Positions 33,164 to 46,400 are shown, counted from the first letter of the stretch. The stretch: 64,000 nucleotides of DNA from Prinsepia uniflora (GCA_032719365.1 CM064876.1:55361864-55425863); one strand, 5' to 3'. Notes: generated from the letters alone by a model not told the origin. Numbers and translations are program-made.

Positions 33164-35932
33164 TGTCAGGACCCACCCCGATTATCACCACGATAACCGG
33201 GACGAACCCTGCTCCCGTCTGACAATCACACTTAAAGTACCAAAATAACCTAAAGGTAGCCATAAGTATAACCATCAGACCATGGAGAAAATATAATACA
33301 ACCGTAATACAGAGCATAGCGGTATACAAAACAGGCACAAAAGTCTTACTAGGCTAATCTTGCAACGGAAGAATGTCGTAAAGCTCTATGCCTCGGTCCC
33401 TGCCTCAACGTTCACCCCGACGATATCACCACGACCTGGAGGGTAAATTAAAACCAGAAAGTGTGAGTGAACTAAAGAGAAATAAGAGTTTCAAAACACG
33501 ATTTAAGAACAAAACAGCTTTAAGAAAACAACAAGATTTTTCCCTCCATTTTAAAATAGAGTATGCATGCCTAACTAAGTATCGGAAAAACAGCAACATA
33601 ATACAGTATAATAATCATTTCACAATCGTATCATAAAAAAAACCAAGTCTACTAATGTCCAAGTCTGATCAAACCTGCTGGGTCTAGCCGAGTCTTTAAA
33701 CTCAAACCAGGCCTCAATTGTAATCCGAGTCTTTAAACTCCCGAGTCTTTAAACTCAACAGGCCTACGGGGGTAATATCTTAAATAGCCGATTCTTTAAA
33801 CTCAATCCGGGCCCGCCCCCGTCATATATCTAATCCGGATCTTTAAACCCACTAATCAGATCCAGCAAATCCAATCTAATTCATAATGAAATCATTTTCC
33901 GAATCCATATCTAACCCCGAATTCGAAATCACTGGCCCGAAGCCCTGTCTGCTTCTAGGACCGTCATTTCGAACCCAAGTCCGGTTTCAACTTTAAAATC
34001 AAAGTCCGCTTTCCGAAATCTGATTCTAAAACCAAAAACCTTGATTTTCAAATTATGTCTCAAAATCCATTTATAATTGGTAAAACCGTTTAGAGATTGA
34101 AAACCCAAAAGCATTGCATCATAAGCAGAAATCAAAGTCTTTCTTGTAAAACGTGCTAAAACCCGTAACTGTCTCGAAAAACGTGCAAGCATATAAACCA
34201 CATATAACATAAGCAATAAGCATAAAAGCATACTCAAAATCATAAAACATGTAGATAAAAACAGTTAGGCATGCTCGTTGAAAAAGAAAAAGCCCCCTCA
34301 CGAGTCTGAAAGCGTCAATCGCGCTCCGTGCGCTCCTCAACCGTCTCAGGCGTCTCCCGTCCTGTCAATAGTCACAAAATCGGGTCACAAATACTTCAAA
34401 TACGCTAATCCTAATTTCCCCAAATTTTTCGGAATTTTAAACGCAAATTAAACTAAAACCCTAAACCATTCGGATCCTCGAACTAACCCGAAACGACGTC
34501 CGATTAATCCGAAACCTGTCCCAATAACTTCGTTATAACATTTAGACTCAAAACCATGTTGGAAGGTTCCTCAGATTCCTCCCCACGCGCCTTCACGCCC
34601 CGCCCAAAGTGGCTGCGCGTGGGCTTCACGTGCCTGCTATAGGGTCATCTTCAACCTCTGGTCAGCCGGTTCAACTGTACTGAACCGGCGTGACCGGTTC
34701 TCCCTCGTTCCTTGCTCAAATCCAGTCCTTTCAATCCCATAACTTTCGTCCAATTCCCAGCAACCACTTCCAATCCTAAATTCTAGAAATCACAACCTCT
34801 AAGCCGTCGTCCTCAAGCTCGAAACAAAACTGCCCGAAACCTCTATTTCGGTTCCCGGCCAACCATGAAATCCCCCAGCACGGCATCGACCGTAATCGAC
34901 TCCTAGGGACCTACTGAGTCTCACAAAACTCACAGAAGCCCTCGACTCAACCTCAAAAGCCACGACTTTTGAATTGAACAAAACGGGAAAAACAGGGGAA
35001 ACAGGGCTTACCGTCGATTTTACCTTCGCCGTTCGCACCGCCGTGCACCTCTGTGTCCACTGGGTTTCCCTCAGCCGTCCTAGCTTCCCCTAAACCTTGA
35101 TTGGATCAACACATGGCACAACCACCATCAGATCCGTCGACACCTCTCTGTTTCCCTGATAATTCAAACCTCACACCCTCGTTGTCCCTTGCACGATTTC
35201 CACTCCCTATCCCCTCACCAGCTTCTCACTTGTCCCTGCTCACTCTCACCAAGTCACCAAACCTCACACACTCTCAGGATCGATCAACAACCTCACCGTC
35301 TCACTCTCTATTTTTGCAAAATGGACGATTGCACGGGTTTAAGCTTGGACAAATTGTGACCGTGCACATACTAAGCCTTCCTAGAAGCCTCTAGTGTCAA
35401 CCCACGTGTCCCATTTTCCATGGAAAGCAATACAAATATCCAATCCCACAAACCCACTTGGCCTTATCTGATTGGCCCAAGGTGAAAAGACCAAAATACC
35501 CCTAGGTTCAAAATTACCATTTTGCCCTTCAACTTCCTAGACCCATAACTTTACCGTCCGACGTCCGATGACAGCGTGCCACCTGTCGTTGTATTCAGGA
35601 CGTCAAAACCTATCTAATGGCCCTCGGTCTACGTGAAATCCAAAGGTCCAACAAAAAGTCAACATTTTCCTTTATTTAACCAAAATTACGGTAACGCCCT
35701 TAACCTTCCGAACGTCATAACTTTTTCTCCGATTGTCCAAATCGGACATGCTCCTTGTCTACGGACTCGTGACGTCCTAAACTACGTCACGATTAATGGT
35801 CAATGCTCGTTCAACCTGTAAGTCAAAAAGTCAACTTTTGACACACTATTCACAAGGGCAAAATCGTCCTTTTAATACAATTATTTTACAAAATTACATT
35901 TGTACCCTTCCTGAAGGTACGGGTTATTACAA
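33164..35932 (-). mobile_element. Solo LTR F, inverted, inserted in LTR E
   Basis: Runs from TGTCAGGACCCACCCC to GGTACGGGTTATTACA on the plus strand (2769 bp). It carries the family modules inverted: hairpin cluster 33687-33850, GC-rich block near 34590-34620, GACAGG boxes near 35600 and 35755. No internal retrotransposon sequence. The five bases on each side (GTATA and ATGTA) do not match, so the duplication is decayed or an edge is off by a few bases. Frames inside (34799-35038, 35101-35394) are not supported as genes. Confidence 0.85.
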
Positions 35933-36730
35933 TGTACGTTTATGATTTCAGGTCGGGGACCCTAAATGGATTTCTAGTTCATGACGACTTATGGGAACCG
36001 GGCATGAATCCTTTGAAAGGTTTTATGAATGTTTTCGATATATATATTTATATACCTTCCTTTATTTGGATTGTCTCCTCCGGGGAGGGTCGTTGACCTG
36101 AGTGGACCTCGGAGTAGTCACGGAGCACTAACTGAGTGGAGTCGCCCCCGTTGGGTACCTTACTCTCAGGAAGGCTTATGGATTATAACCCCTAGGGAGG
36201 GTCATTGATCAACGGACATTAACCTGGGTGGACCCTGGGGATACTTGGGATTTGAGACCCCGGGTAGCACGCGGGTAGCTTTAGAAACCGTGATAGGATT
36301 GGTTATATGTTATATTTATATGCTATATGATCGGATTTCTAGTTTGGGCTGAGTCCTACATGGATTTGGGTAGTGGCTCGTATGATTGGTTTTATTTACG
36401 ATTTTAGGCCAAGGCCCTAATGGTTTGGTAAATGGTTTTCGAATGCATGCATGCTTTTTAGTGAAGGGTATAAATGTCTTTTGTGAAAATGTTTTAATAA
36501 ATTATTTGTTTTATCCACTCACAGCTTTTAATGTTTTGAATACCATTCAGCTTGATCGCGGATGCGGGCTGTAGCAGAGATCGAGACATTATACCCTTCC
36601 TCCGGATCCTGGCGTACTCTGAAGCCCCAAACAGGCTGAAGTCGGAAATTTCCCTTGTCTGACACTCCGTGTTAGACGGGATTAGGCGCGTCCCGCGTAA
36701 ATCCCGGGGGGATTGAGACGAGTCCTGACA

Positions 36731-37440
36731 CAGAGTGCTTCAGAGGCAAAGGCTTGGATACATTTCATGAGAAGGTTTAACGTGCTTCGCAACGTAAAGG
36801 CTTAGATGCTTCTCATGAGAAGGCTTGGAGTTCTTTAGAGGCAAAGGCTTGGATACATCCTGTGAGTAGGATTAAAGTGTTTTGCAGAGCGAAGGATGGA
36901 ATGCTTCTCATGAGAAGGCTCACCATGCTTTGTAGAGCAATGGCTTGGATGCTTCTCGTGAGAAGGCTTAATGTGATTTGTAAAGGAAAGGCTTGGATGT
37001 TTCTCGTGTTAAGGCTTAGGGTGCTTCGTAGGGCGAAGTCTTGCATGCTTCTCATGAGAAGGCTTAAAATTCTTCACAGGCTTGAATGCTTCTTATGAGA
37101 AGACTTAGAGTGCTTCAGAGGTGAAAGCTTGGATGCTTCTCGTGAGAAGGTTTAACATCCTTGGCAGAGTGAAGGCTTGAATACTTCTTATGAGAAGGCT
37201 TAACGTGCTTCGTAGAGCGAAGGCTTGGATGCTTCTCGTGAGAAGGCTTAAAGTGCTTTGTAGAGTGAAGACTTAAATGCTTCTTGTGAGAAAGCGTAAC
37301 ATACTTCATAGAACAAAGGTTTGGATACTTCCCGTAAGAAGGCTTAAAGTGCTTCACAGAGTGAAAACTTGAATGCTTCTTGTGAGAAGGCTTAATGTGC
37401 TACGTAGAGCGAGGCTTGGATGCTTCTCATAAGAAGGCTT
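36731..37440 (+). repeat. Minisatellite array, block 3
   Basis: About fifteen 48-bp dimers continuing blocks 1 and 2. The minus strand is open at 36813-37055 and 37115-37357 and would give a 16-residue repeat (KHPSLRSTKHVKPSHE-like). I treat this as a by-product of the 48-bp period, since other frames break. Confidence 0.9.
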
Positions 37441-38776
37441 TGAGTTTCCAATGCTATGCAAAATTGTCTAAGTAAAACCTTAAGTTTCTCGATAATTTTA
37501 TTGAAGACAATAATACACAGGAACAAAAATTGTTCTGAATTGTACTCATGTTGTTCATCTTTAAAGTAGGCTCCTTGTACTCTTCTTAGATGAGATATTT
37601 TTCAGCTTTATGGGTGAGGCATTTGGTGTTATAAATTTTCTTTGCAAGGTATAAGTTGTGATAGGTGTACCATAACAGTTATGATAGGCTTACCACCTAG
37701 TCTTATCAGTCTTCTCTTAGTTTTCGTTGACGTGTGCTAGCCTATTGAATCAAGGATTGTACTTCAATTCTCTATAGATTTACCGGAGGCGCACATAGAA
37801 CTGCTTGCTATTGAACTACTTGCTTGACGTGGCTTCGAAGTTGGTGTATAATGCGTCATAGTAAGGATGGAAATTGCAATGATTTTCTTTGTCGCGTCTC
37901 TACCATCTAGGCTTGCGAATCCAATGGTGAATATGTTTAACCTTCTTCAATGCAGTGGTTGGTCTGACTTGAACTCCCAGCTATTTTTTCATTGGGGAAA
38001 GTGCATGGGCTTAGAGAAAATGCTTGATCACTTCCTCGCATGTGCTCAATTTGTGATGCAGCTCAAGCTGACCAAACACCGAAGGTTGTTATCAAAGATG
38101 CTCTTTTGTTTCACGAATGTAGCTTTCTTAATCAGAGTTGCTTGGAGTGGTGTCAGGGGACATGGTCCAACACTTGAAGTTGATGATGCATGGTTGAATT
38201 TGGCATTAAAGGTCATCTTCCAGATCGGTGTCACTTTGGACTCCATAAGGCCTCGATCTAGCATCTCGTAGACGTATTCAATATGTAGTGTGCCTTGATG
38301 AGGGAGAGAGTGGCGTTGAGTCAAGTGGTGCCAAGTTCCTCTGGTCACCATTGCCAAAGTGTATGAACATGTTGATGAATATGTCTCATTTTCCTCATTG
38401 TGGTAGCTAGAACATCTTGAGCCTTTGTTGATTTACCCATCTGAGTGGGAGTGTGCAATCTAGGTTACTTGATGTCTCTGGCCCTTGCATTGTGCTCAAT
38501 GTGTGACAGTGCTCCAATGCGTCTTCTGAGTTGTTCATGGGTTGATAGCCTTGGGTGAGGTTGGCTTCTCACTCCATGAGTGCATCTTTCTTCTCAAAAT
38601 CACGTAGTGATGTGTCTCGAAACATTGTTTGGCAACGGATGTGCTCCTTGCTAGTGCATTTTGGGATGTTCCCTTGTCATTTGTGAGGTGTGCTGAGTCT
38701 CCTACTAGCTTTAGATGTTATGAGGTTTCCCAAAAGCTGCTGTTGGAGCTTTAATTAGACTTAGAAGGTGAATGTT
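37441..38776. other. Unassigned sequence left of the CACTA element
   Basis: No LTR end or recognised protein. The longest frame (37867-38271 plus, 134 codons, MEIAMIFFVASLPSRL) has no family I can name and no supporting context. The stretch was contiguous with 50622 onward before the CACTA insertion, because the GTT duplication joins them. Confidence 0.6.
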
Positions 38777-38789
38777 CACTACAAGAAAT
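38777..38789 (+). repeat. CACTA left terminal inverted repeat
   Basis: CACTACAAGAAAT, matched in inverse at 50606-50618. Confidence 0.92.
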
Positions 38790-38794
38790 TTTCC

Positions 38795-39370
38795 TTTAGA
38801 CAACAGATAAAATCCGTTGTATATTCCCCATAAATACCGTTGCGATTGCCCCTGATGTCTAAAGGGGGTGTTCGGAGTTTCTCCGTTGTTTAAAGTCCTT
38901 TTAGACAACGGTTTGTGAAAATACCGTTGTCTAAAGTACCCCTTAGACAACGGTATTTATGTATATCGTTGTCTAACGTATACTTTAGACAACGGTATTT
39001 TCACAAACCGTTGTCTAAAGTATCCTTTAGACAACAGTATTGATGAATATCGTTGTCTAAACGGACTTTGAACAACGGTTTATACACAACTACCGTTGTC
39101 TAAAGTACCCTTTAGACAACGGTATATAATAGAGTGTTGTGTAAAGTGTACTTTAGACAACGGTATAATATTTTACCGTTGTGTAAAGCACCCTTTACAC
39201 AACAATATTTTGTTGATACCATGGTATAAAGTGACTATATACAACGCTGAATTTAAAAAAATGTTGTCTAAAGGGTGTCATACACAACAGTTTATTCAAA
39301 AATACTGTTGTCTACATGGTGCTTTATTACACAACAATTAATAAAAAATATATATATACCGTTATCTAAA
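38795..39370 (+). repeat. CACTA subterminal repeats, left
   Basis: Many copies of TTAGACAACGGT and its complement ACCGTTGTCTAA, arranged as about ten short inverted pairs of roughly 40 bp. Such subterminal motifs are the binding sites of the TNPA-type protein in known CACTA elements; that role is inferred here. Confidence 0.85.
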
Positions 39371-39929
39371 GTTTTTCACAACAAAAAATGATATTAAAAT
39401 CTTGTATCATAACATAAAATTAATTCATATTTCAATTATCCGTCAATCCAAATAAAAAAGTACTTCATATAAATACAATACATAAAATCACAATGAAGAT
39501 TTAAAGAGAGTACTCATAGTACATTCTGCAACCTAACTCGATCAAAGCCAATCGAAATCATAAATGTGTGTATGTTCTAAATAAATAAGCAAGTGTTGCA
39601 ATAATTCTAAAATCTAGCCACCAAGAAACAAACACGTACACCATATGAGGATCAATGCTAACATAGTTGTACTTTCACCACCGTTACACCCACTTTGATA
39701 TTAGATAATCTGCCAATTCCTCTCGCACCTCATCAAGGTCATTAAAGGTGTAATGAACCTTCGGCTTATTTGCAGACTTCGAATACTATGTAAGAAATAT
39801 AAATTGATATTAAATTTGGTAATTAAAGACTTGAAGTTTTCATACTATGAAATACCAATTGCAAAGAATAACATTAATGTTTTAAAAGCTAAATACATAC
39901 ATACCTTAGTGATGTATGAAATATCTGAG
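39371..39929. other. CACTA 3' non-coding stretch
   Basis: AT-rich sequence between the subterminal repeats and the last recognisable protease exon. The frame at 39753-39983 (plus) is a shadow of the protease region. No separate feature seen; it probably holds the 3' end and untranslated region of the second CACTA gene. Confidence 0.5.
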
Positions 39930-42900
39930 TCTCCACAAATCTCTTGCATGTATTTCATTACACAAAAACCACATGTTTTATAATCTGGTTGTTGTGGACC
40001 ACCCTATATATGTACGTAGGAATTTGGAATATATGAGTTAATTCTATCTAACCTTACAAGCTCATAGGTAATGTGATAAAAATGTATTACACAATACCTT
40101 ATGCTAGCTATAAAGACAATATAACAGAAACACTATCATAGTTTATATATATTTAGAAGAAGAATCATACCCCAAGGAAAGTCCAAGTCACTCCTTTGCG
40201 AGATACTCTACCTGTTTCGGCCTTATACTGTTTAATCCCACTTCAACATAGAAAAATAATTTCTAATTACCTCAAACACAACCAAATTCAAAAGAATATA
40301 TAATCAAATTCGAAAATAGTAAGAACGGTCAACGTACGAGTTTACAACACCTCTCCAGATTTCATCATTGAACCGATTGTAAAGCGGATCCATGATGTAT
40401 ACATTATCTTTATTGTCGTCGATAATAGTTAGGATCCAGTGGTTTCTACATAGTTAAATATATATTAGGATAAATTTACTTTATGGCAAAAGAATACTAG
40501 CAGCACGACTTACTTAGGGTTGTACGGTATCAAAAGAATACTGTAAGCACTTATTCGTTTCAATGCACTGGTAATGTCTTTCGCTCTTTGTTCCGGTTGG
40601 TCCAAAACTTTATACATACGACCAGGGTCCACAAACCCAATCATTTCATTTCTTCCATTCTCCAAAAACTTCTCATATAGATAGCTGCAAGAATCAACAA
40701 TAATAAGTTAGAAAATGCATAGGTAACATGATTTTTAATGCCAAGTTATTTGATATTACCTAATGTAAATCACTATTACTTGCTGTCCAATTACATCGAA
40801 TTCCAATAAGGCATCAATTTCTTCTGCTAGTATATATGCAACCCTTTCACATCCAAATATTTCAGTAGAAATACGTGCAACAACAGTTTCTTCAGGCCCA
40901 ACCATCTTTATCTTCCTAAATGCAAGCAATGCCTTACAAAATGGGGGTAGTTTTGATTCCTTTGAGGTGAATAATGTCTTTGAGACTTTACTCTTTGGCT
41001 TGGTTTCCAGCTTCTTCTACAAGGATTTCAAATAGAGATGCAAACAAATTCATACATACCAGCAAGATGTATAAGATAGCAAAAGGATAAAATTTTAAGT
41101 CATTTACCATATTATCATTTGGAATGATAATTAGGTTCAATGGCCAAGAGACATGAGACCCAACGGCATCTTGAACAGTATGCAGCACTCCTTTCACTGG
41201 GATTGGTAGTACAGCCTTTGGGTTCATACAAACATGGACAGCCACTCGAACGTTTCCTTCTGCTAAAGAAACATTACAATCGTCTTGGTTTGGCATGTTA
41301 ATGTCAACTACCGTTCCACTTGCAACTACATTGGCTCTAGACCCTTCAGCCAATAAGCAATCCTTACCCTAACATACATAAAAGTGAGAAGTCATGTACA
41401 CTCTATATGCATAATAAACATAAACTAGTTCAATATTAGTTTAATATTACCTTCATGTTGTCCACCTTAGTTGATTTATCTTCCAAATTTTCCTCTATTA
41501 ATTTGTTTTCCAAATTGTCCCCATAATCAAATGAGTCTGGTCTAGTTGTTGATGCTTTATCAGAACGTATAGGAGATGCATAGCTCAGCTCAGGTTCAAT
41601 ATTGAAAGAGGATTTTCCCTTTTGCTCAATCTTAGCCATTAGAGTTTCTATTTGTTGTTGCATAGCACGTTGAGTTGCTTCAAAAAATTTCTGCTGCTCA
41701 TCTAGCATTCTCTTCGAGTTGATGTCATTTATTTTCTGCTGCTCATCTAGCATTCTTCTTGTCTCCTCAAGCAAAATATCACGTTCTCTCAACAAGTCTC
41801 TGGACACACAGTCTCTCTTCTTTCTCGGTATGTTGAAGTATGCGTTTGGCTTCCCGGAAGCTCCTACACCCCTCACCCTACCTGGATGTTCATCAGTCCC
41901 TAGGGCCATTGCCAATACATCATTGCTTCCACATGGGGTAATAAGACCTTCTTCCTTTTCTTTTATCAACTTATCCTAAACGAAAGAAAAAGAAACTCCA
42001 TAACTCAAATGAGAATTGAATAAAGATAATAATCTACAAACTTACAATTTTAGATGCCACTTCAGCTGTTTTCTGATCTGTGATCTGCCCTTCTTTGTTT
42101 TCACGTGCTTTCTTCCATAGAATAGCTCGATCAATGGGCTCCCAATCTGGAATATTATTCTCTTCTCTCTGTATATGATAAATAGAAGTAAATATGCAAA
42201 AATACTTGGTATGAATTGTTATTTATGTAGGAAAAATACCTACCAATTTTTCCTCTACACCCACATATCCGTTTCGGCCAACTCTAATAAGATACTCAAC
42301 TTGATCACGCCTTGCCGATTGTGTTTCATGGAGTTCCATCCATTCTGGTGTTAATCTTGGCTTCAAAAACAAGTCCCAATGTTCTTGGTCAATAAAATCA
42401 TAAATTACAGGGGGCTCCTTGAGTGCTTCCATGTCATCTAGGTGAGGTAACACATAAGTTCTTGTTAAAGTTGATTTGAATTGCCTCCATCTTTATGAAG
42501 CCGTAGATAGTAAATTCTTTTTTTCTTCAGGAGGCAATACAAATGCCGTCTATATATAAAAAACCATTGTCATATATATAACATTGATGAATAAAACAAT
42601 ATTAATAATGTAAAACAAGTATAATACGATGAAATTTATACTTACCGAGATCTCAATCCAGAGTTTCTCCTTTAGGGAATCATCGACTTCGTCCCACGAA
42701 GCAAGGGAAATTGGGATTAAATTTCGAGCCATCACACCTATATAAGATTTATATTGACGACCAATGACACCTAGTGCTTGCCCATGTGAGTTGAAATCAA
42801 CCACTATCTTTTTCCCATTCCTTTTCTTCTTTTGAATTTCATGCATAGTTGTTGGGCCACGAGTTGATCGAGCATCACTCGAAATTGTAGATATAGAAGG

Positions 42901-43047
42901 GCACTCTCTCGATGAAACAGATTTTGGTCGTTGTGCAGCTTTGGACACAGCACTTTCCATTATTCTTTTTGAGCCTCGGGTTGCTTCTTTTGGACCCTTT
43001 TTCTTGTCATCAGTCTTCATAGTGGATTTTCCAAGTTTTTGCTGCAC
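39930..43047 (-). pseudogene. CACTA second gene: Transposase_24-like and Ulp1-like cysteine protease
   Basis: Read right to left. The first exon (about 42650-43047) has a basic N-terminus and WDEVDDSLKEKLW, the Transposase_24 (Ptta/En/Spm) signature. Exons near 42240-42530, 42050-42175 and 41450-41975 continue it; the last has a coiled coil with two copies of MLDEQQK. The exon at 40988-41353 resembles the region that precedes Ulp1 domains in such genes. Ulp1/C48-like segments follow at about 40336-40690 and 39930-40010: HWILTIIDDN gives the catalytic His, VYIMDPLY the Asp, QPDYKTCGFCVMKYM the oxyanion Gln and nucleophile Cys. Ulp1 enzymes cleave SUMO-type conjugates. A TAA near 42494 breaks the frame, so I call it a pseudogene. 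Intron positions are approximate. Confidence 0.7.
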
Positions 43048-43400
43048 ACATTGAGCAGAATGTATGAAGTGAAAGTATATTAATGTATAACAAATGTCAA
43101 ATGTAGAAAGTAAATGAAGAATGTAGAAGGATTAATTGCAGAATGTAGAATGAATGCAACAAGCAGAAAATCTAATTCAATAAATGCATCAAGTCTAAAT
43201 AAAAACGAACCTTCTTGTTGCACTCCACAAATATTTAGAAAATTCAACATATTTCACAAAAAGAAAGTTCTAATACACTGACAGGGATCCACTTGATATG
43301 TCTGTAAAGACTGCGAGGGCCTATGGGTTTCAAACTAGAAACAACCAAGAAAAATAGCACTATAACACTCCACTATTAATTTTTAATCACAGTGGAGTGT
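43048..43400. other. Spacer between the two CACTA genes
   Basis: AT-rich, about 350 bp. A short direct duplication of part of the transposase gene end lies here: bases near 43300-43380 resemble 43385-43470 in inverse orientation around an ACAGTGGAGTGTTATA-like sequence. No gene. Confidence 0.4.
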
Positions 43401-43407
43401 TATATTG

Positions 43408-46400
43408 CTATGTTTTCCGTTTTTTCTGGTTTGAAACCCATATACCCTCACAATCTTTACGAACATAACTAGAGGATCCCTTATCAATTTCATATTTGTA
43501 TTCATCAACTGGTGGCAATCCATGGGTAAAAGAATGGTGCTCAAGTATAGCGTCTTCAATCTCAACATCACGGGAATAGACTCTAGTTGGCATTGGAAGT
43601 ACGACTGACCAACCTTCATTTGCAGGGTCATCAATGTAAAATACTTGACTAACTTGGGTAGCCATCACAAATTCATCATTTCTAAAACCCCTCCTTTTGA
43701 GATTAACCAAAGTTAATCCACCATCACTTTTTATACCTTTTTCATTCTCAACCCATGCACACTTGAACAATGGTATTTGAAATTGATGATAATTCAGCTC
43801 CCATATTTCTTCGATAACTCCATAAAATGTCATACCAGAAAAAATTGGATTCTTATCATTTGCACTTGACACTTGCATAGTGCTTGCCATTATGGAGACC
43901 CCACTATTCTGGACCGCACGTTGAATATCTCGAGATTTGGTGTGATAATGGTAGCCATCTATAGCATAACTTTTAAATTTAAACACACTTTTTCGTGGTC
44001 CTTGAGCTAGCCACTTCACAGTGTCTGATACCTCACTTTTGCTTATCTTTAATTGTCCAGAAACCTAGAATAAGACCTTTTATTTTATTAATATATACTG
44101 GTACAAACTAAGGACCATCACAAAGGGGAAATTAATCACTCACCCTATCACAAAACCAACCAATAAACTTTCGGTTGTGCTGATCTTGTATCCACTTTTC
44201 ATTATTTGCTTTTGTTGGATTAGTCTCCTTCAAATAATCCTTGTGCTCACTGCAAAGTACATGTTAAGTGTAGATGTTTTACATTCTGTGAAGGGTGTAA
44301 GGATTAACTTCACTTGTGTTATCCAATACGGTACGATGGGATTGCTCCCATTTATCAAGTGGAACAGATTCTAATGTTGCAGTTGATAATGCTTCATTAG
44401 TGTTTTCTAGCTCCACGCGGGATGTAGGAACCCCAACTGAATTTAACTCATACATATACTTTGAACAAAACTCCACAGAATCTTCAACAAGCTTTCTATT
44501 TGCAATGCAACCTTCCGGACGAGCTCGATTGTGAACATAACTTTTCAATATTTTCATATACCTTTCAAATGGGTACATCCATCTAAAAAATACAGGTCCG
44601 CACAATTTAACCTCTCTAATAAGGTGCACAGTTAGATGGACCATCGGATCAAAGAATGATGGGGGAAAGAATTGCTCAAGCATACACAATGTAGAAACCA
44701 GATCTGATTGTATCTTATCTAGGTTAGGTACATCCACCACTTTTTTGCATAAATCATTAAAGAAAAAGTAAAATCGGGTTATGGCGTATCTAACTTGAGC
44801 TGGTAGCACACCACGTAGTACAATCGGTAGCAATTATTGCATTAATACATGACAATCATGTGATTTTAAACCAACTACTTTCAAATCTTTCATTGAAACT
44901 AGGCTTCTTATATTTGAAGAGTAGCCTTCAGGCACTTTTATACTCATCAAGGCTTTGCACATTGACACTTTCTCCTTCTTTTTTAATGTACACATTGAAG
45001 GAGGCAAATAAGTTATTTTTTCCCCAACCCTGGGTGCCAAATCCATTCTTAACCCCATTTCAACAAGATCCAAACGAGATGCCACACTATCTTTTGATCT
45101 TCCTGGAATATTCAACAAAGTAGATAACAAACTCTCGCACACATTTTTCTCAATATGCATCACATCCAAACAATGACGAACATAATGTGACTTCCAATAG
45201 GGAAGGTCAAAGAAAATCGACCTTTTCTTCCAACAATTAGTACATCCATCATCTTTATTTTTTTTTTATGGAATTTTCCATAATCATATTTGATATTTTT
45301 TACTAGTTCCCACACTTGCTCCCCGGTTAGAGGTATTGGGGCCGCCTCAAGTTCTTCCTTACCATTAAACTCTTCAGTTAGTTTTCTATAAGGATGAAAG
45401 CGTGGCAAGAATCTTTGGTGGCCAGTGTATGCCATTTTACTGCCATGTACCAACCTTTCCGTAAATGTTTTTTCGCCGCAAATTGGGCATCCACAATACC
45501 CTTTCGTCGGACAACCAGCCAAACAACCATAAGCTGGGAAATCATTAATCGTCCACAAAAGGACAGCTCTTAAAGTGAAGGTTTGTTGACGATACGCATC
45601 ATACACTCCATCCACTCCATTCCACAATGTTCCTAAATCTTCAATTAAGGGTTCCAAATAGACATCTATATCATTCCCAGCATGTTTAGGCCCAGAAATT
45701 AATAAGGTTAACATCATGAACTTCCTCTTCATGCACAACTCTGGAGGAAGGTTATATGTTACTAAAATGACAGGCCAGCAACTGTATTTACTACTAAGGG
45801 AACTATGTGGATTTATCCCATCAGCCGAAAGAGCTAGCCTAAGGTTCCTTGGCTCACTTGCAAATTCTGGCCATTTATGGTCAATCATCTTCCAAGAAGG
45901 AGAATCTGCTGGATGACGCAAGTTTCCATCCTTTATACGGCCTTCGTCATGCCAAGTCAAATTTTTTGATGTCTCCAAAGATTTAAACAATCGCTTAAAC
46001 GAAGGGATTGGAGGATAGTACCATAAAACCTTCGCTGGGATGCCATCCTTCTCAACACCATCCTTTGTCACCTTCCATCGTGAAAGGCCACATTTAGGGC
46101 AACTTATAGCTTCCTGAAACTGCTTCCTATACAATATACAATGATTTTCACATGCATGTATTTTCTCATACTTTAACCCTAAGGCACACACTGTTTTCTT
46201 TGCCTCATTTAAAGATTGGGGAAGCTGGTGCCCCTTCGGAAGCAAGTCTCCGATCTGATTTAGCATATCTAAGAAACATACGTCGGTCATACCATGCCTT
46301 GCTTTCAAATTGTATAACTTAACCAATCCCGATAACTTGGTGTATTTACAACATCCAGGATATAGAGGAGTCTCTGAATCCTCCAAAAACTCCTTAAATG

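Larger units (their letters stand above)
23975..36730 (+). mobile_element. LTR E, inserted in the minisatellite, host of gag-only copy 2 and LTR F
   Basis: Pieces at 23975-25273, about 33051-33163 and 35933-36730 read as one LTR beginning TGTAACGACTCGTCCC and ending GACGAGTCCTGACA. CAAAG precedes it and CAGAG follows, a target duplication with one change; removing E restores a satellite unit. It has one GTAAACAGGCGGCACG box (24183) and ATCCACTCACAG (about 36516). Some of E is missing at the right junction of copy 2, so its full length is unknown. Confidence 0.75.

Noticed and set aside
33159..35937. A target-site duplication for LTR F
   Set aside because: The flanking five-base words GTATA and ATGTA do not match; I kept the LTR call on its termini and modules only.
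37867..38271. 134-codon frame as a gene
   Set aside because: Opposite-strand overlap, no known domain, no upstream promoter context seen; mentioned only within the unassigned stretch.
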